Source: Calamus simplicifolius
Taxonomy: Eukaryota > Streptophyta > Magnoliopsida > Arecales > Arecaceae
Length of the DNA: 64,000 nucleotides
Reading direction: 5' to 3'
NCBI GenBank assembly: GCA_900491605.1
Contig: UESW01004627.1
Location: forward strand, 391,114 to 455,113
Shown here piece after piece: positions 51,701 to 59,195 of this stretch. The notes beneath the pieces are model-generated. The model was not told where the DNA came from. It did no database searches and saw only the letters and a list, made by a program, of their open reading frames with translations. How positions within the stretch are numbered: position 1 is the first letter of the stretch; every line of letters starts with the position of its first letter. The translations under genes and the position numbers were made by a program.

Positions 51701-54700
51701 AGTCGAAACACTAAAATGATAATAACAACAAAATCCTACTACTAGAAACTGCAGTTTATACACTAATTGGATACCAATTCCCAAGTTCTCATTTCTTCCA
51801 TCCAAGCAAGGTCATATATGTCATGGTTTGCGGTATGAGATAGTACCGGCCCATACTAGGCATACCAATACAAACCAAAACTTGATACACCCCTGTATTA
51901 CGTGTTAGTACCAAGAATCGACTGGTACCAAACTTGTATCAATTAGATAATGAGCATTGAAGTTAGTACATATGCAAGGTTTTAAATCCTATGGAAGAAG
52001 CATCCTGTTTTTTTTCATGGAATAAGATGCACCACTATCCTACCACGCCCCAACACTTGTAAAGGAGATGTCACAATATAAACTGATTAGACATTGAGAC
52101 AATAGTGGGATAGTACATTCTCAACACTTGAATTTGTAACCTATCCCTGTGTCACACGAAACGTCCCGTCAGGATTTGAAACCATGCTATAAGACTCATT
52201 TCATACATACAAGGAGGCTAGTGCATATGACCTAACAATGACTATCTACTGAGCATCATGCCCATGTGGTTGCTTAATGCTTTCTTTTATTATACTGTTT
52301 ATTTGTTGGATTTTTAAAACCTACTTTCAGCCCAATTTGTTAAAAGCGCTATATGCACTTAAGTGCAAAGGGTTCTTGGAGCCTATGCACAAGGAACAGG
52401 CTTGAGAGAAGTCAAGCGCATATTTTTAAAATAAATAATAAAATAATTTATATAAGAAAATTTTATAACAATAATAAAAAAAGCTAAAAAAATTATAATA
52501 ATAATATATTAAGCCTAATGGAAATCCTTCTCTTGCTCATCTAAAATCTATAGCCCTATAATATTTTTTTTTTTTTTCAGATGATAGCATAATTTTTGAT
52601 GTTTCATATAGCATAATTTTTTGTGTTTCACCTCTTTGTTTTTCAATTTTTAGATTTTTTATAAGGTAAAAAAAATAACTGTGTATGAAATGGTGCATCA
52701 TAAAGTCAAAATAATCTAATAAATATAATAGACTTAAAAAAATTAAATATAGCTTATGAAGAAAGATGCACATTTCTTGCATCTCAAATCAAATAAAAAG
52801 TACATGCTTTTTTTTTTGGCCTCATGTGCAGCTAAATGAAGGTGCCTAACATAAGATATAAAAGCACCTAACTCTTGGCACCTCACGCTTGAGGCGCGCC
52901 TCACATCTTAAGATATAAGAAGCGCCTAATCCTTGGCGCCTTATACCTCATGCCTTAAGCACACCTTTGACAACAATGCTTTTAGTTCTCATTTAAAGCA
53001 TAGAGCAGATATCTTAGCTTCTCTAAATGGACAAGTTACCTTAATATCCTCTTTCTAGTCCTAGCTATATGATATGGAGCAAAAGGCACATGGCATTTGA
53101 GGCCAAAGTGTGTGGATTTCTATAGCTTCTTGCTTCTTCCAAAGCAACAACTTCTGATTTTAGCTTGACATTAGTTTGGTGTCATAAGAACATGGTATGT
53201 CGTATTGGTATACCATCCTATACTAAACATGATTCCTATGGCACCAAACGCATATCGAGTCTCAATATGTTACATTGACCTATGTCTTAATTGTGTCAAC
53301 ACTATACCAATATGGCAACAATATAGAGTCCGGTACCGAAATGGCAAACCTCAATAAAAGGTTTGATCTTTGGTGATGAATCAAGTAAAATTTTAAATGT
53401 ATATTGAGTTGCAAAAGTTACAATTGTATAAACCCTCAAATAACCAGACATTAACGAAATCCAATGATGGATTTGAGTTTTAGAATATAAATGACAAGAC
53501 CAATGAAACTCATAAAGGAAATTTATAAGCATACTATTTTTCAATATTATGGATTTCTGTATTTTTTTAGAAAAGAATGTCCTTCAAAGAGGCATTATTT
53601 ATTCAAGTTCTCAAAACAGCCAATTCCTATTTTCAGTTAAAAAATAATTTTTGGTATAGAAGTCAAGTTCTAGTCCGTTCAAGAGTGAATGTTAAAATAG
53701 GATGTCTTCTTTTTTGAGGGAAAAAAGAAAATGTCTTCAACTCATTGAATTTGTAACTTTGAAGTAATTTTGGTGCGTTCATGTATATAACTCATCAGAC
53801 CTTATAATTTGCAATTAAAATGTTGACTAATGATAAACATTGGCAAATTTATACACGCCCTCATTTTTCCTTCCTCTTTTTTCTCTTCATTTCCTACTAT
53901 ATTTTCATGATGAAAGTGGCATTCTAGTCCATCTTAACTTTCTCTCATCTCCATCAAGAAACTATCTTTTCTATGCTAATCAACTTGGCAGGATTCAAGG
54001 TCATTGAAGGCATTCAGTGCTGTTCACAAAAAATTTCTTCCCTATTTTTCAGGGACATGAATTATAATGCTATCTTTTCTTTTTTAAAGTCAATTTATTC
54101 CGATATCCAGCAGTAAAATCAATTGTTAGAGGATTTCCAGTTGATGACATGTTTAGAGAAGCCACACTAAATTAAAGTCTTAAAATATGGCTTCACCATG
54201 CAACATACCCCTGCATACAAGGAAAGAGAAATCAAAAACATAAAAAATAAATGCTTTAACCTCCATTTGGGGAATAAGATGTCATGTGTATGAACTTAAA
54301 CCATATCAAAACATAAGAAATAACACATGACAATATAGGTCACATAATATTAAACAGAGCAACAACACTACCAAGGATCACATAATAAAACCAATCTTGT
54401 GCAAATGCTATCCTATCAGGATGTGGAGACAGACAGCACACAAATGATGCCATGTTAATATAACTGACCATGAATTTGAAGTGCAAGGAAAAAGAGCAAC
54501 TAAGATCCAGAGCCAGTAAAGGTTAATACAATTTTTCAAAAAAAATTCTGAACTGGTAGTAATCAAATGTAAGAAATACATCGAATTCAAAATTAACAAA
54601 AAAAATTGAATAAAAAGCTATCGATAGCTACAGCAAACAATAAGAAGGCAGTCTCACGCTTCAACTTTCATTTTCTTTTGTGAACCAATGCTCAAGTACT

Positions 54701-54966
54701 TAAATTGTCTCACCTCCATCCCAAGGAGTGTCATCAGGGCTGCAAAACAAAACCCAAGCAGAGAGTATCAGCAAGGCCACAAAATAAAGAATATCTAGAA
54801 AACTATGGTCATACAGTTTCAACAGTTTCTTACAAACATACCCAAATATAACAGCATTCCAAAGCATGATGTTGTTGTCCTGGGGTGCACCGCTAATTCC
54901 TGCAGGAGGGTCCTGTTGCAATCTCTTAAAATCCCTCATCAACCTCTTCCTTGCAGGAGTCGACAT
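36705..54966 (-). CDS. UBC2: Ubiquitin-conjugating enzyme E2, RAD6/UBC2 type
   Basis: Five coding exons on the minus strand, 54966-54842, 54739-54714, 40541-40452, 39424-39336 and 36833-36705, splice with GT..AG borders to 459 bp, 152 residues plus stop, exactly the usual length of plant UBC1/UBC2. It starts MSTPARKRLMRDFKRLQQDP, continues with GAPQDNNIMLWNAVIFGP and PPTVRFVSRMFHPN, and carries the active-site Cys88 in YADGSICLDILQNQWSP (codon 39404-39402). It ends REYNRRVREIVEQSWTAD. RAD6-type E2s transfer ubiquitin to histone H2B with HUB/BRE1-type ligases and serve in post-replication repair. Every expected residue block is present and no frameshift was found, so it looks functional. Introns are 102, 14172, 1027 and 2502 bp in coding order; the 14.2-kb intron holds a Tat retrotransposon and MITEs. 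UBC1, UBC2 and UBC3 are very similar, so the exact paralogue name is uncertain. Confidence 0.95.
41035..41190 (+). repeat. Truncated 5' LTR of Tat element A
   Basis: The first 156 bp match the start of the 3' LTR at 48279 up to the (c/t)ggcctcg phrase, then the sequence leaves the LTR and enters internal sequence at about 41191. A run of C at about 41137-41149 has expanded in this copy. Confidence 0.85.
41191..42180 (+). pseudogene. Tat element A reverse transcriptase
   Basis: The reading starts in the linker before RT (LLRANSDVFAWSA-like at about 41430, with SNIPSIPTEVITHKLNID). It continues through REAQYPD and VDFTDLNKACPKDSFPLPKID, with stops, and HETLSFMDTFSGYNQIKMDS. The catalytic YVDD is at 41986-41997 and is intact, in the frame running 41761-42162. 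LNPQKC follows. Several stops and frame changes break the protein. Confidence 0.9.
42192..42770 (+). pseudogene. Tat element A RNase H domain
   Basis: RLTGRVAALSHFLSKSVKRC leads into the RT/RNase H connection and FLSTPPLLSKPREGELFLYL. SSVLVRVDTNRTQRLVYYIS and IRYYKTKKVIFALIVSAQHL are the normal retroviral-type RNase H of Ty3/Gypsy elements. The expected catalytic residues are poorly kept (an Ala-Ser where Asp is usual). The frame breaks after about 42700. Confidence 0.85.
42830..43568 (+). pseudogene. Tat element A second (archaeal-type) RNase H, with internal duplication
   Basis: WILHVDGASNSQWSGANLIL (42843) and ALRFLFPATNNQAKYEVLLA (42930) followed by EIKLAKELGVKHL form the additional RNase H that marks the Tat lineage. 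The domain end and linker (DSQLVSRQIAREYEARDPIM, then SYIPRSENARADALSRLATS) are present twice because of the 268-bp tandem duplication, which also shifts the frame. Confidence 0.88.
43033..43568. repeat. 268-bp tandem duplication within the Tat element pol region
   Basis: Copy 1 is 43033-43300 and copy 2 is 43301-43568; each begins aaccttcactgactc. About ten differences give roughly 96% identity, mostly transitions. 268 is not a multiple of three, so the duplication itself disrupts the reading frame. Confidence 0.93.
43587..44684 (+). pseudogene. Tat element A integrase
   Basis: The zinc-binding HHCC part reads HEGICGNHLRNRALAYKPL and ELVRKCDSC. The core domain keeps all three acidic residues: Asp in WGMDILGPFP (codon 43854), Asp in LVTDNGRQ (44034) and Glu in GAAEVTNRTIL (44142). 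The C-terminal part follows with LWAYHTMPQTPTEETPFSLV, FRPGDLVLRRAEA and GPYRVTKALHRIVYRIEGLD. It ends QYYK-stop at 44684. In-frame stops (for example after CDSC and in FTK-stop-VEAEAL) and frame changes inactivate it. Integrase normally inserts the element DNA into the genome. Confidence 0.92.
44766..45190. repeat. Minisatellite downstream of the Tat element A pol
   Basis: Two unit types follow one another. The first is a 48-bp period built of two 24-mers (caccaaagaccgatgcaatgcc, then caccaaagcccgactccac) repeated about four times. The second, to about 45190, is built on cggcacccaagaccaactat plus cagcgttggcacaaa. ORFs through it in several frames are repeat artefacts. Confidence 0.88.
45520..47730 (-). 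pseudogene. Antisense gene of Tat element A (Transposase_28, putative gypsy-type)
   Basis: On the strand opposite pol, a decayed gene begins near MASSPSWSSFPFSDD (47730). The core at about 47500-47230 reads SITPAGLASL-like, then RIPEDVRLSAL, ALYEVFLKAGLRLSLHSF and QLVPNSIRTICAFLALCR. This matches the pattern IP-D-LR-LP, LYED-LKAGLRFPLHPF, P-SWR-I-GF of PF04195 'putative gypsy type transposon', also seen in element B at 59200-59500. Next come PDWGDLNPELNKNLSVVSGD (47050), a Ser/Gly-rich linker and a coiled-coil region at 46052-45609 (RQAAIELERTCSAEAKLKET, then EEITRMADVRVADVVVDKLE). The molecular role of this protein is not known to me. It is broken by stops. Confidence 0.7.
48262..48274 (+). 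promoter_or_regulatory. Polypurine tract of Tat element A
   Basis: aggggcgggaggg lies four bases before the TG of the 3' LTR, the position where second-strand synthesis is primed in LTR elements. Confidence 0.8.
48279..49007 (+). repeat. 3' LTR of Tat element A (729 bp)
   Basis: It starts TGATGTGGCTGATC and ends TTGGCAGCAACA. It contains three copies of a 34-bp unit (ggcaccaagggactcccgag and variants) at about 48358-48460. Confidence 0.88.
49013..50136. other. E2 intron sequence with a polypurine run
   Basis: Non-coding. A purine-only-like tract of about 100 bp at 49318-49420 (gaagaaa-type) is the only notable feature, with a short CT run at about 49045. Confidence 0.55.
50137..50742. mobile_element. 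Non-autonomous DNA transposon (MITE), copy 1
   Basis: This roughly 606-bp block is homologous in the same orientation to 52337-52980. It starts ttaaaagcaccctatgcacttaag and ends cttaggcgcacctttgacaac; read inverted, the ends are similar (TTGT(T/C)AAAG..CTTAAG). GCGCC-rich subterminal motifs (cttggcgtcttgc, ttaggcgcacc) are seen. Superfamily is not certain, hAT-like by general appearance. It lies in the 14-kb intron of the E2 gene. Confidence 0.65.
50743..52336. other. E2 intron sequence, nothing coding
   Basis: Contains a poly(C)-poly(A) low-complexity stretch at about 51621-51700, and a stretch at 51830-52190 with repeated gtaccggcccatac and tactggtaccaaac style motifs that may be another old MITE. 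No gene. Confidence 0.5.
51621..51700. repeat. Low-complexity ac/poly(C)/A-rich run
   Basis: acacacac is followed by about 18 C, 13 A and then (caaaa)n-like sequence. The ORF through its complement is an artefact. Confidence 0.95.
52337..52980. mobile_element. Non-autonomous DNA transposon (MITE), copy 2
   Basis: It matches 50137-50742 over its whole length (ttaaaagcgctatatgcacttaag at the start, ggtgcatcataaagtcaa inside, ccttaagcacacctttgacaac at the end), with small insertions and many substitutions. Both copies have the same orientation in the same intron, 1.6 kb apart. Confidence 0.65.
52981..54713. other. E2 intron sequence, nothing coding
   Basis: AT-rich. A piece at 53180-53345 with ggtatgtcgtattggtatacc-like motifs may belong to a second repeat family shared with 51830-52190. 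No exon is needed here, since the E2 reading frame is complete without it. Confidence 0.5.
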
Positions 54967-56270
54967 CCTCACCACCTATACAATCCATACCATTTTATGC
55001 CAACCCCAAATGGGAAAAAACGGACAAAAAGAAAGAAAGAAAACAGGATGTAAACGATCATTTTATAAACTGGAGATACACAAATAAAATCAGTATAAAA
55101 GTAAATTGGTTTTCTTTGAAAATTATTAGCCAAAAGCCGAGTGAACATCAGCTACTTCAAGCTCCATAACCAAAACGCCAAAAAGTTAACATCTATTGCA
55201 TTCAAACAAGAACACAAGATGGAGAGCTCCGCATGCCTCAAAATTAAAATTTGGGAATGCTCCACAGATCCCAATACTTTATATCACATAAGCAAATTTC
55301 ACCACACCATGATTATGCAAATAGGTGACTTCCAATGCATAATCAATCTACACTACATCTAAACCAAGGACTTATTCACGAGATCCAGCGACTCAATTTT
55401 CAAGTCCAAGACGCACCAGGCTAGCAGAATCTACAGGCAAGCCTAGCATTTAAGCAACTAATGATAGAATTAACCAAACTTAGCTTTTGTCAAACCAAGA
55501 TCTGTTCCATCATCAAACTGAACAGGAAAAGCTTAATTCCAGAAACATTAAAAAAAAAAAAAAGTCAAGACCAGTAAAAGGGAAATAGTCGCAGATACAC
55601 AGCCAGAACCGATACAAAAAGTAAAACTGGTATTATACAACCATGACAATCCTATTTAGAGCTCCTAAATTTGGTCAGTACCAATAGAGATTATGAAAAA
55701 GTTTCGAGTTTTCATACTAAAATAGGATCAACAACCCAAGAATAGAAGTTCACGTCCATCAAAGAGGAAATTTGCAATTAGCCCTATGTACGAATCAAAT
55801 CAAAACCCAATTGTGAATAACAGACAGATGCAGATCTCATAAAACAAAATCCAAAAGAGCAACCAAGAATAAAATCTCGTTCTCCCTCATCCAGGGCTTG
55901 CTTGCTGGCCCAAGTGAGTCGAAGAAATCGACTACAATCCACACCAGATCAACAGAAGCCGCAACCGAAACTAGGCTTTCCCGTAACTGCAGACGAGTAA
56001 GGGTTCCCTACCAGGATCAATTTCACCACCAAATCGCGCATGAAAAGAGACGAGAAACCACGAAAGAATCAAGAAATGATCGCAAAAGAGCGACGATGAC
56101 GATCCCTTTACCTGTAATCCACCGCGGCGAGCACCGCCGCCGATCCTTTCCTAGGGTTTCAGCACCCGGGGCGCCCCCTGAGATCCTCCTAGCGTCTGCC
56201 TCCGGCGAAGCAAATTCCTCTGCCCCTCTCTTTTCCTACAGACGAACCCCGAGAGCGAGCGAGCGAGCGA
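54967..56270 (-). promoter_or_regulatory. UBC2: 5' leader exon and leader intron of the E2 gene
   Basis: On the minus strand a GC-rich leader exon runs from about 56270 to 56112, ending TTACAG before gtaaag. The leader intron is 56111-54976. The acceptor TATAG precedes GTGGTGAGG and the ATG at 54966. A (GAGC)n-type run (about 56252-56275) lies at the transcript start. Introns in the 5' leader are common in plant ubiquitin-pathway genes. The exact transcription start is not known. Confidence 0.7.
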
Positions 56271-56295
56271 GCGAGAGGATCAGAGGAGGCTCCCC

Positions 56296-56301
56296 TTTAT
56301 A
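56296..56301 (-). promoter_or_regulatory. UBC2: TATA box of the E2 gene
   Basis: TATAAA on the minus strand lies within CCTTATAAAGGGGAG, about 30 bp upstream of the presumed start of the GC-rich leader exon. Confidence 0.7.
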
Positions 56302-57667
56302 AGGAGGAACGGAGATATTGGGCCGGTCGGCGAGATAGGCTGACCGAAGTGGGCGAATTTTAGGGGCCTTTTTGGGTCGAATTAATTTAATAACTTGATT
56401 TACTTGTTCGATTATCGGAACCGTAGGGTCGCTGGACTCGCCGCTACGTCCCCACGGAATCGCACGAACGAAACGTACGCTATGCGAAAACTTGATCGGG
56501 CCGCCAGGAGCGCTCCAGGTTTCACTCGACCATGGGATGATGATCCAAAAGGTTGGACGGCAGATAAGGAATCGCATATAAATTTATATGCGTGCATCCC
56601 ATATTCCCATGTGTCATTAGAAATCCCAGTTTAGATGTTCGCCACCGAGAGTAGCATATTCCCAGCCTTCGTCCGTTCTAGGCATTTTGATTAGATAAAG
56701 AATAGAATAAAATAAAATGTATTCCACATTTTATTTGATAAATAAAAATATTATAAATTAGAAAAAATAATTATATTTTTAGTAGCTAATTACTAAGAAA
56801 AATAAAAATACTTACACTGCCAAGATGAAATAAGTAATCTTTTTTAATAAAATTAATTATTCTATCAAATTAAATTTTAGTATGTTTTTATAAAAAATAT
56901 ATATAAACATAAAAAGCCTTACCATTCTTCTAATGCGATGCTTCAGGTGCACTTTTAGGTCTTCGATCTTTTTTTTTAAAAATAATTATTAAATTTAATT
57001 TAATTTATTTTAAAAAATTTAAATCTATCATAGATATTTAAAATATATTAAAAAGGTCTAAGAGCCTAAATTCCAGATTTAAATTATAATAAAAAAAACT
57101 TACATAATTACATCTGCTTTTAGGAAACAAATGTTCAATAAAACTACAAAGGTAATTTTATGTGAAAAAAAAAATCAGATAGAAATATATATATATATAT
57201 ATATAAGGAACTCCAATCTCTGCCTAAATGCTCGGTCGATTTTTAAATTTTTTTTTTATCCCAACCTTCATCTCCTTTTAATTTTTCTAAATCTAACCGG
57301 TGAGAAGAATCTCAACGGGATCGTGTATTCCCATCCCGAACGATTTTCTTCCGTAGGGATTAATAGGATCGAATGGTTTGATCCGTTGGATTAAATAGTT
57401 GGTCTTGATCTGATGTCAGTGGAAATGACCTTTAAGCCCAGGACCAAAAACTTGACCATAATTTGTTTGTTCATCAAGTTGTATGCGTGGAGAAAGTTTG
57501 TTTTCAATTTGACCAAATACTTTGTAGGACTACTCAACTTTACTGCGGGAGTGGTAGATACTTCGTAGGACTAGTCAAATTTACTCCACGTGACTTATTT
57601 ACAGAGTCACAAAAGAAGAAGAGCAATATATATATATAATGATTATTTTCAGTTTGAGCTTACAATC
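56302..57667. other. Upstream flank of the E2 gene
   Basis: The first 350 bp (56302-56650) are moderately GC-rich and probably contain E2 promoter elements. The rest is AT-rich with a short TA run near 57190. No gene. Confidence 0.5.
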
Positions 57668-57982
57668 TGCTGGTGCTGAAATCTATCCTCTGACTTGAAT
57701 GCGATCGGGCTTTGGGAGGGGCTCCCTCCTGGATGGACCTACAAAAACAGTCCTCACGCGAGAGGCGTTGGGGGTGGCCCTCCGCGGAAGACCCTCCGAC
57801 GCTCAAGTCAGCGGGGATCGACAATCAACAAACAAGAGGAGAAGGCTCTCGCTGAAGAGTCTCTCCAAGGGTGGCTTTCGAGAACTCTAAGCAGAGCGCT
57901 AATGGTGGAAAATGGGAAGCCAAGGCAGAAGGAGAGTATGCCAGTGAGCAAGTGCGCATACCTGAGGAGTCGGCAGACGACT

Positions 57983-57991
57983 CTATTTATA
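57983..57991 (-). promoter_or_regulatory. TATA box in the LTR of Tat element B
   Basis: TATAAATAG on the minus strand, at the U3/R position expected for the LTR promoter. Confidence 0.65.
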
Positions 57992-58354
57992 GAGGATCAC
58001 CTGATTCCCTAGGGCGTCGTGGGTCCAAAAGTCGTTAGGATTTGAATCCAGTTTGTTATGAGGTCAGTAAGATTCGCATCTTGTTGGTTAGAGGATCAAC
58101 GGCTGGGAGAGCTGGTTGATGTCTCGAGATTTGGCGAGTATATAGGCTCCAGGGCTCTAGGCCACTCTCGTGGGTCCTAGCCACTGTGGGTCCTAGGCCA
58201 CTCTCAGATATGATTTGTGTTTGGAATCTTACGAATTTGAACTCTCCCACGCCGAATTCCGCAGAGGTTCTTGAGTGCCCGGGTCTAGCTGGGGCATAAT
58301 ATTGACTCGGCTGATGAGGCACAGTCGGATAGCTCGATCGGGGCCGAGAGAGAC

Positions 58355-58634
58355 GATACAGCTCGGCTAAGGCCGAGAGATGATATAGCTCGGCTAAGGT
58401 CGAGAGATGATATAGCTTGGCTGAGGCCGAGAGACGATATAGCTCGGCTGAGGCCGAGGGACGATATAGCTCGGCTGGGGCCGAGAGACGATATAGCTCG
58501 GCTGAGGCCAAGGGACGATATAGCTCGGCTGGGGCCGAGAGATGATATAGCTCGGCTGAGGCCGAGGGATGATATAGCTTGACTGAGGCCGAGAGATGTG
58601 ATGAGATGATATAGCTCGGCTGAGGCCGAGAGAT
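58355..58634. repeat. 27-bp tandem repeat in the LTR, about ten copies
   Basis: Unit gatatagctcggctgaggccgagagac with variants; one junction has an extra atgtgatga. Each unit contains the inverted pair ctcggc..gccgag, so single strands can fold into a row of small hairpins. Confidence 0.93.
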
Positions 58635-58796
58635 GTGATCTGCGCCTTAGGAATCCTTGGCTCGGTGAGGGGCTAAGGCGCCCTGATTTACTGAGGCTGA
58701 CTTATCTCTAGTGGGTATTGTTCAGCATGTGGGAGTCAGGGTTGATCTTAGCCCCTTGCATGATTATTTATGCAACGGCGATTTTACCCTTCAACA

Positions 58797-58815
58797 CATG
58801 CCCCCCACTCCCTAG
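58797..58815 (-). promoter_or_regulatory. Polypurine tract of Tat element B
   Basis: On the minus strand GGGAGTGGGGGGCATG directly precedes the TG that opens the LTR. Confidence 0.8.
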
Positions 58816-59195
58816 TTCGAAGCGTAGGTTCGGGCGTAGGGAGTATAACTCCGTGTGACACAATTTGAGTGGGTTTGGATTTGACAGCCTGTGTAATGGC
58901 GCTCTAATTAGCGCCGCGTGGCCGTCTTGCCTTTACGGAATGGAACCGTCGCTTCCTTGGGGCAACGGTTGGGGAAGCGCCACATAGCAAATCCCAGTTT
59001 TCACGGTGCCTGCAATGGCGGTTCCGGGCGTCTCAATCAAGACGCCTTATCTTCTTTTTGATGTGGTTTCCTTCGGAGAGAAGTAAAGTCGAAACAGCGC
59101 CATTCCTATTCACCGCTCCCTTTCGTCCCCTCATGGAGAATCTTGTTCTTCTGCTTTCTTTGCGACGTTGTTCGGTGCTTCTTGCGACCAACAAC

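Larger units (their letters stand above)
57668..58796 (-). repeat. 3' LTR of Tat element B (1129 bp)
   Basis: On the minus strand it starts TGTTGAAGGGTAAAATCG (58796) and ends TTTCAGCACCAGCA (57668). A TATA box TATAAATAG is at 57991-57983, followed by the transcribed leader with gtcggagggtcttccgcgga. A 27-bp palindromic satellite occupies the U3 part. Five-base target duplication cannot be checked because the other end is outside the window. Confidence 0.85.

Noticed and set aside
51563..51805. 80-codon minus-strand ORF with Phe/Val and Gly runs
   Set aside because: Translation of the poly(C)/poly(A) low-complexity stretch.
58056..58511. 151-codon minus-strand ORF with repeated AELYRLSAS peptides
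   Set aside because: It is the 27-bp satellite translated; nine residues per unit, no other support.
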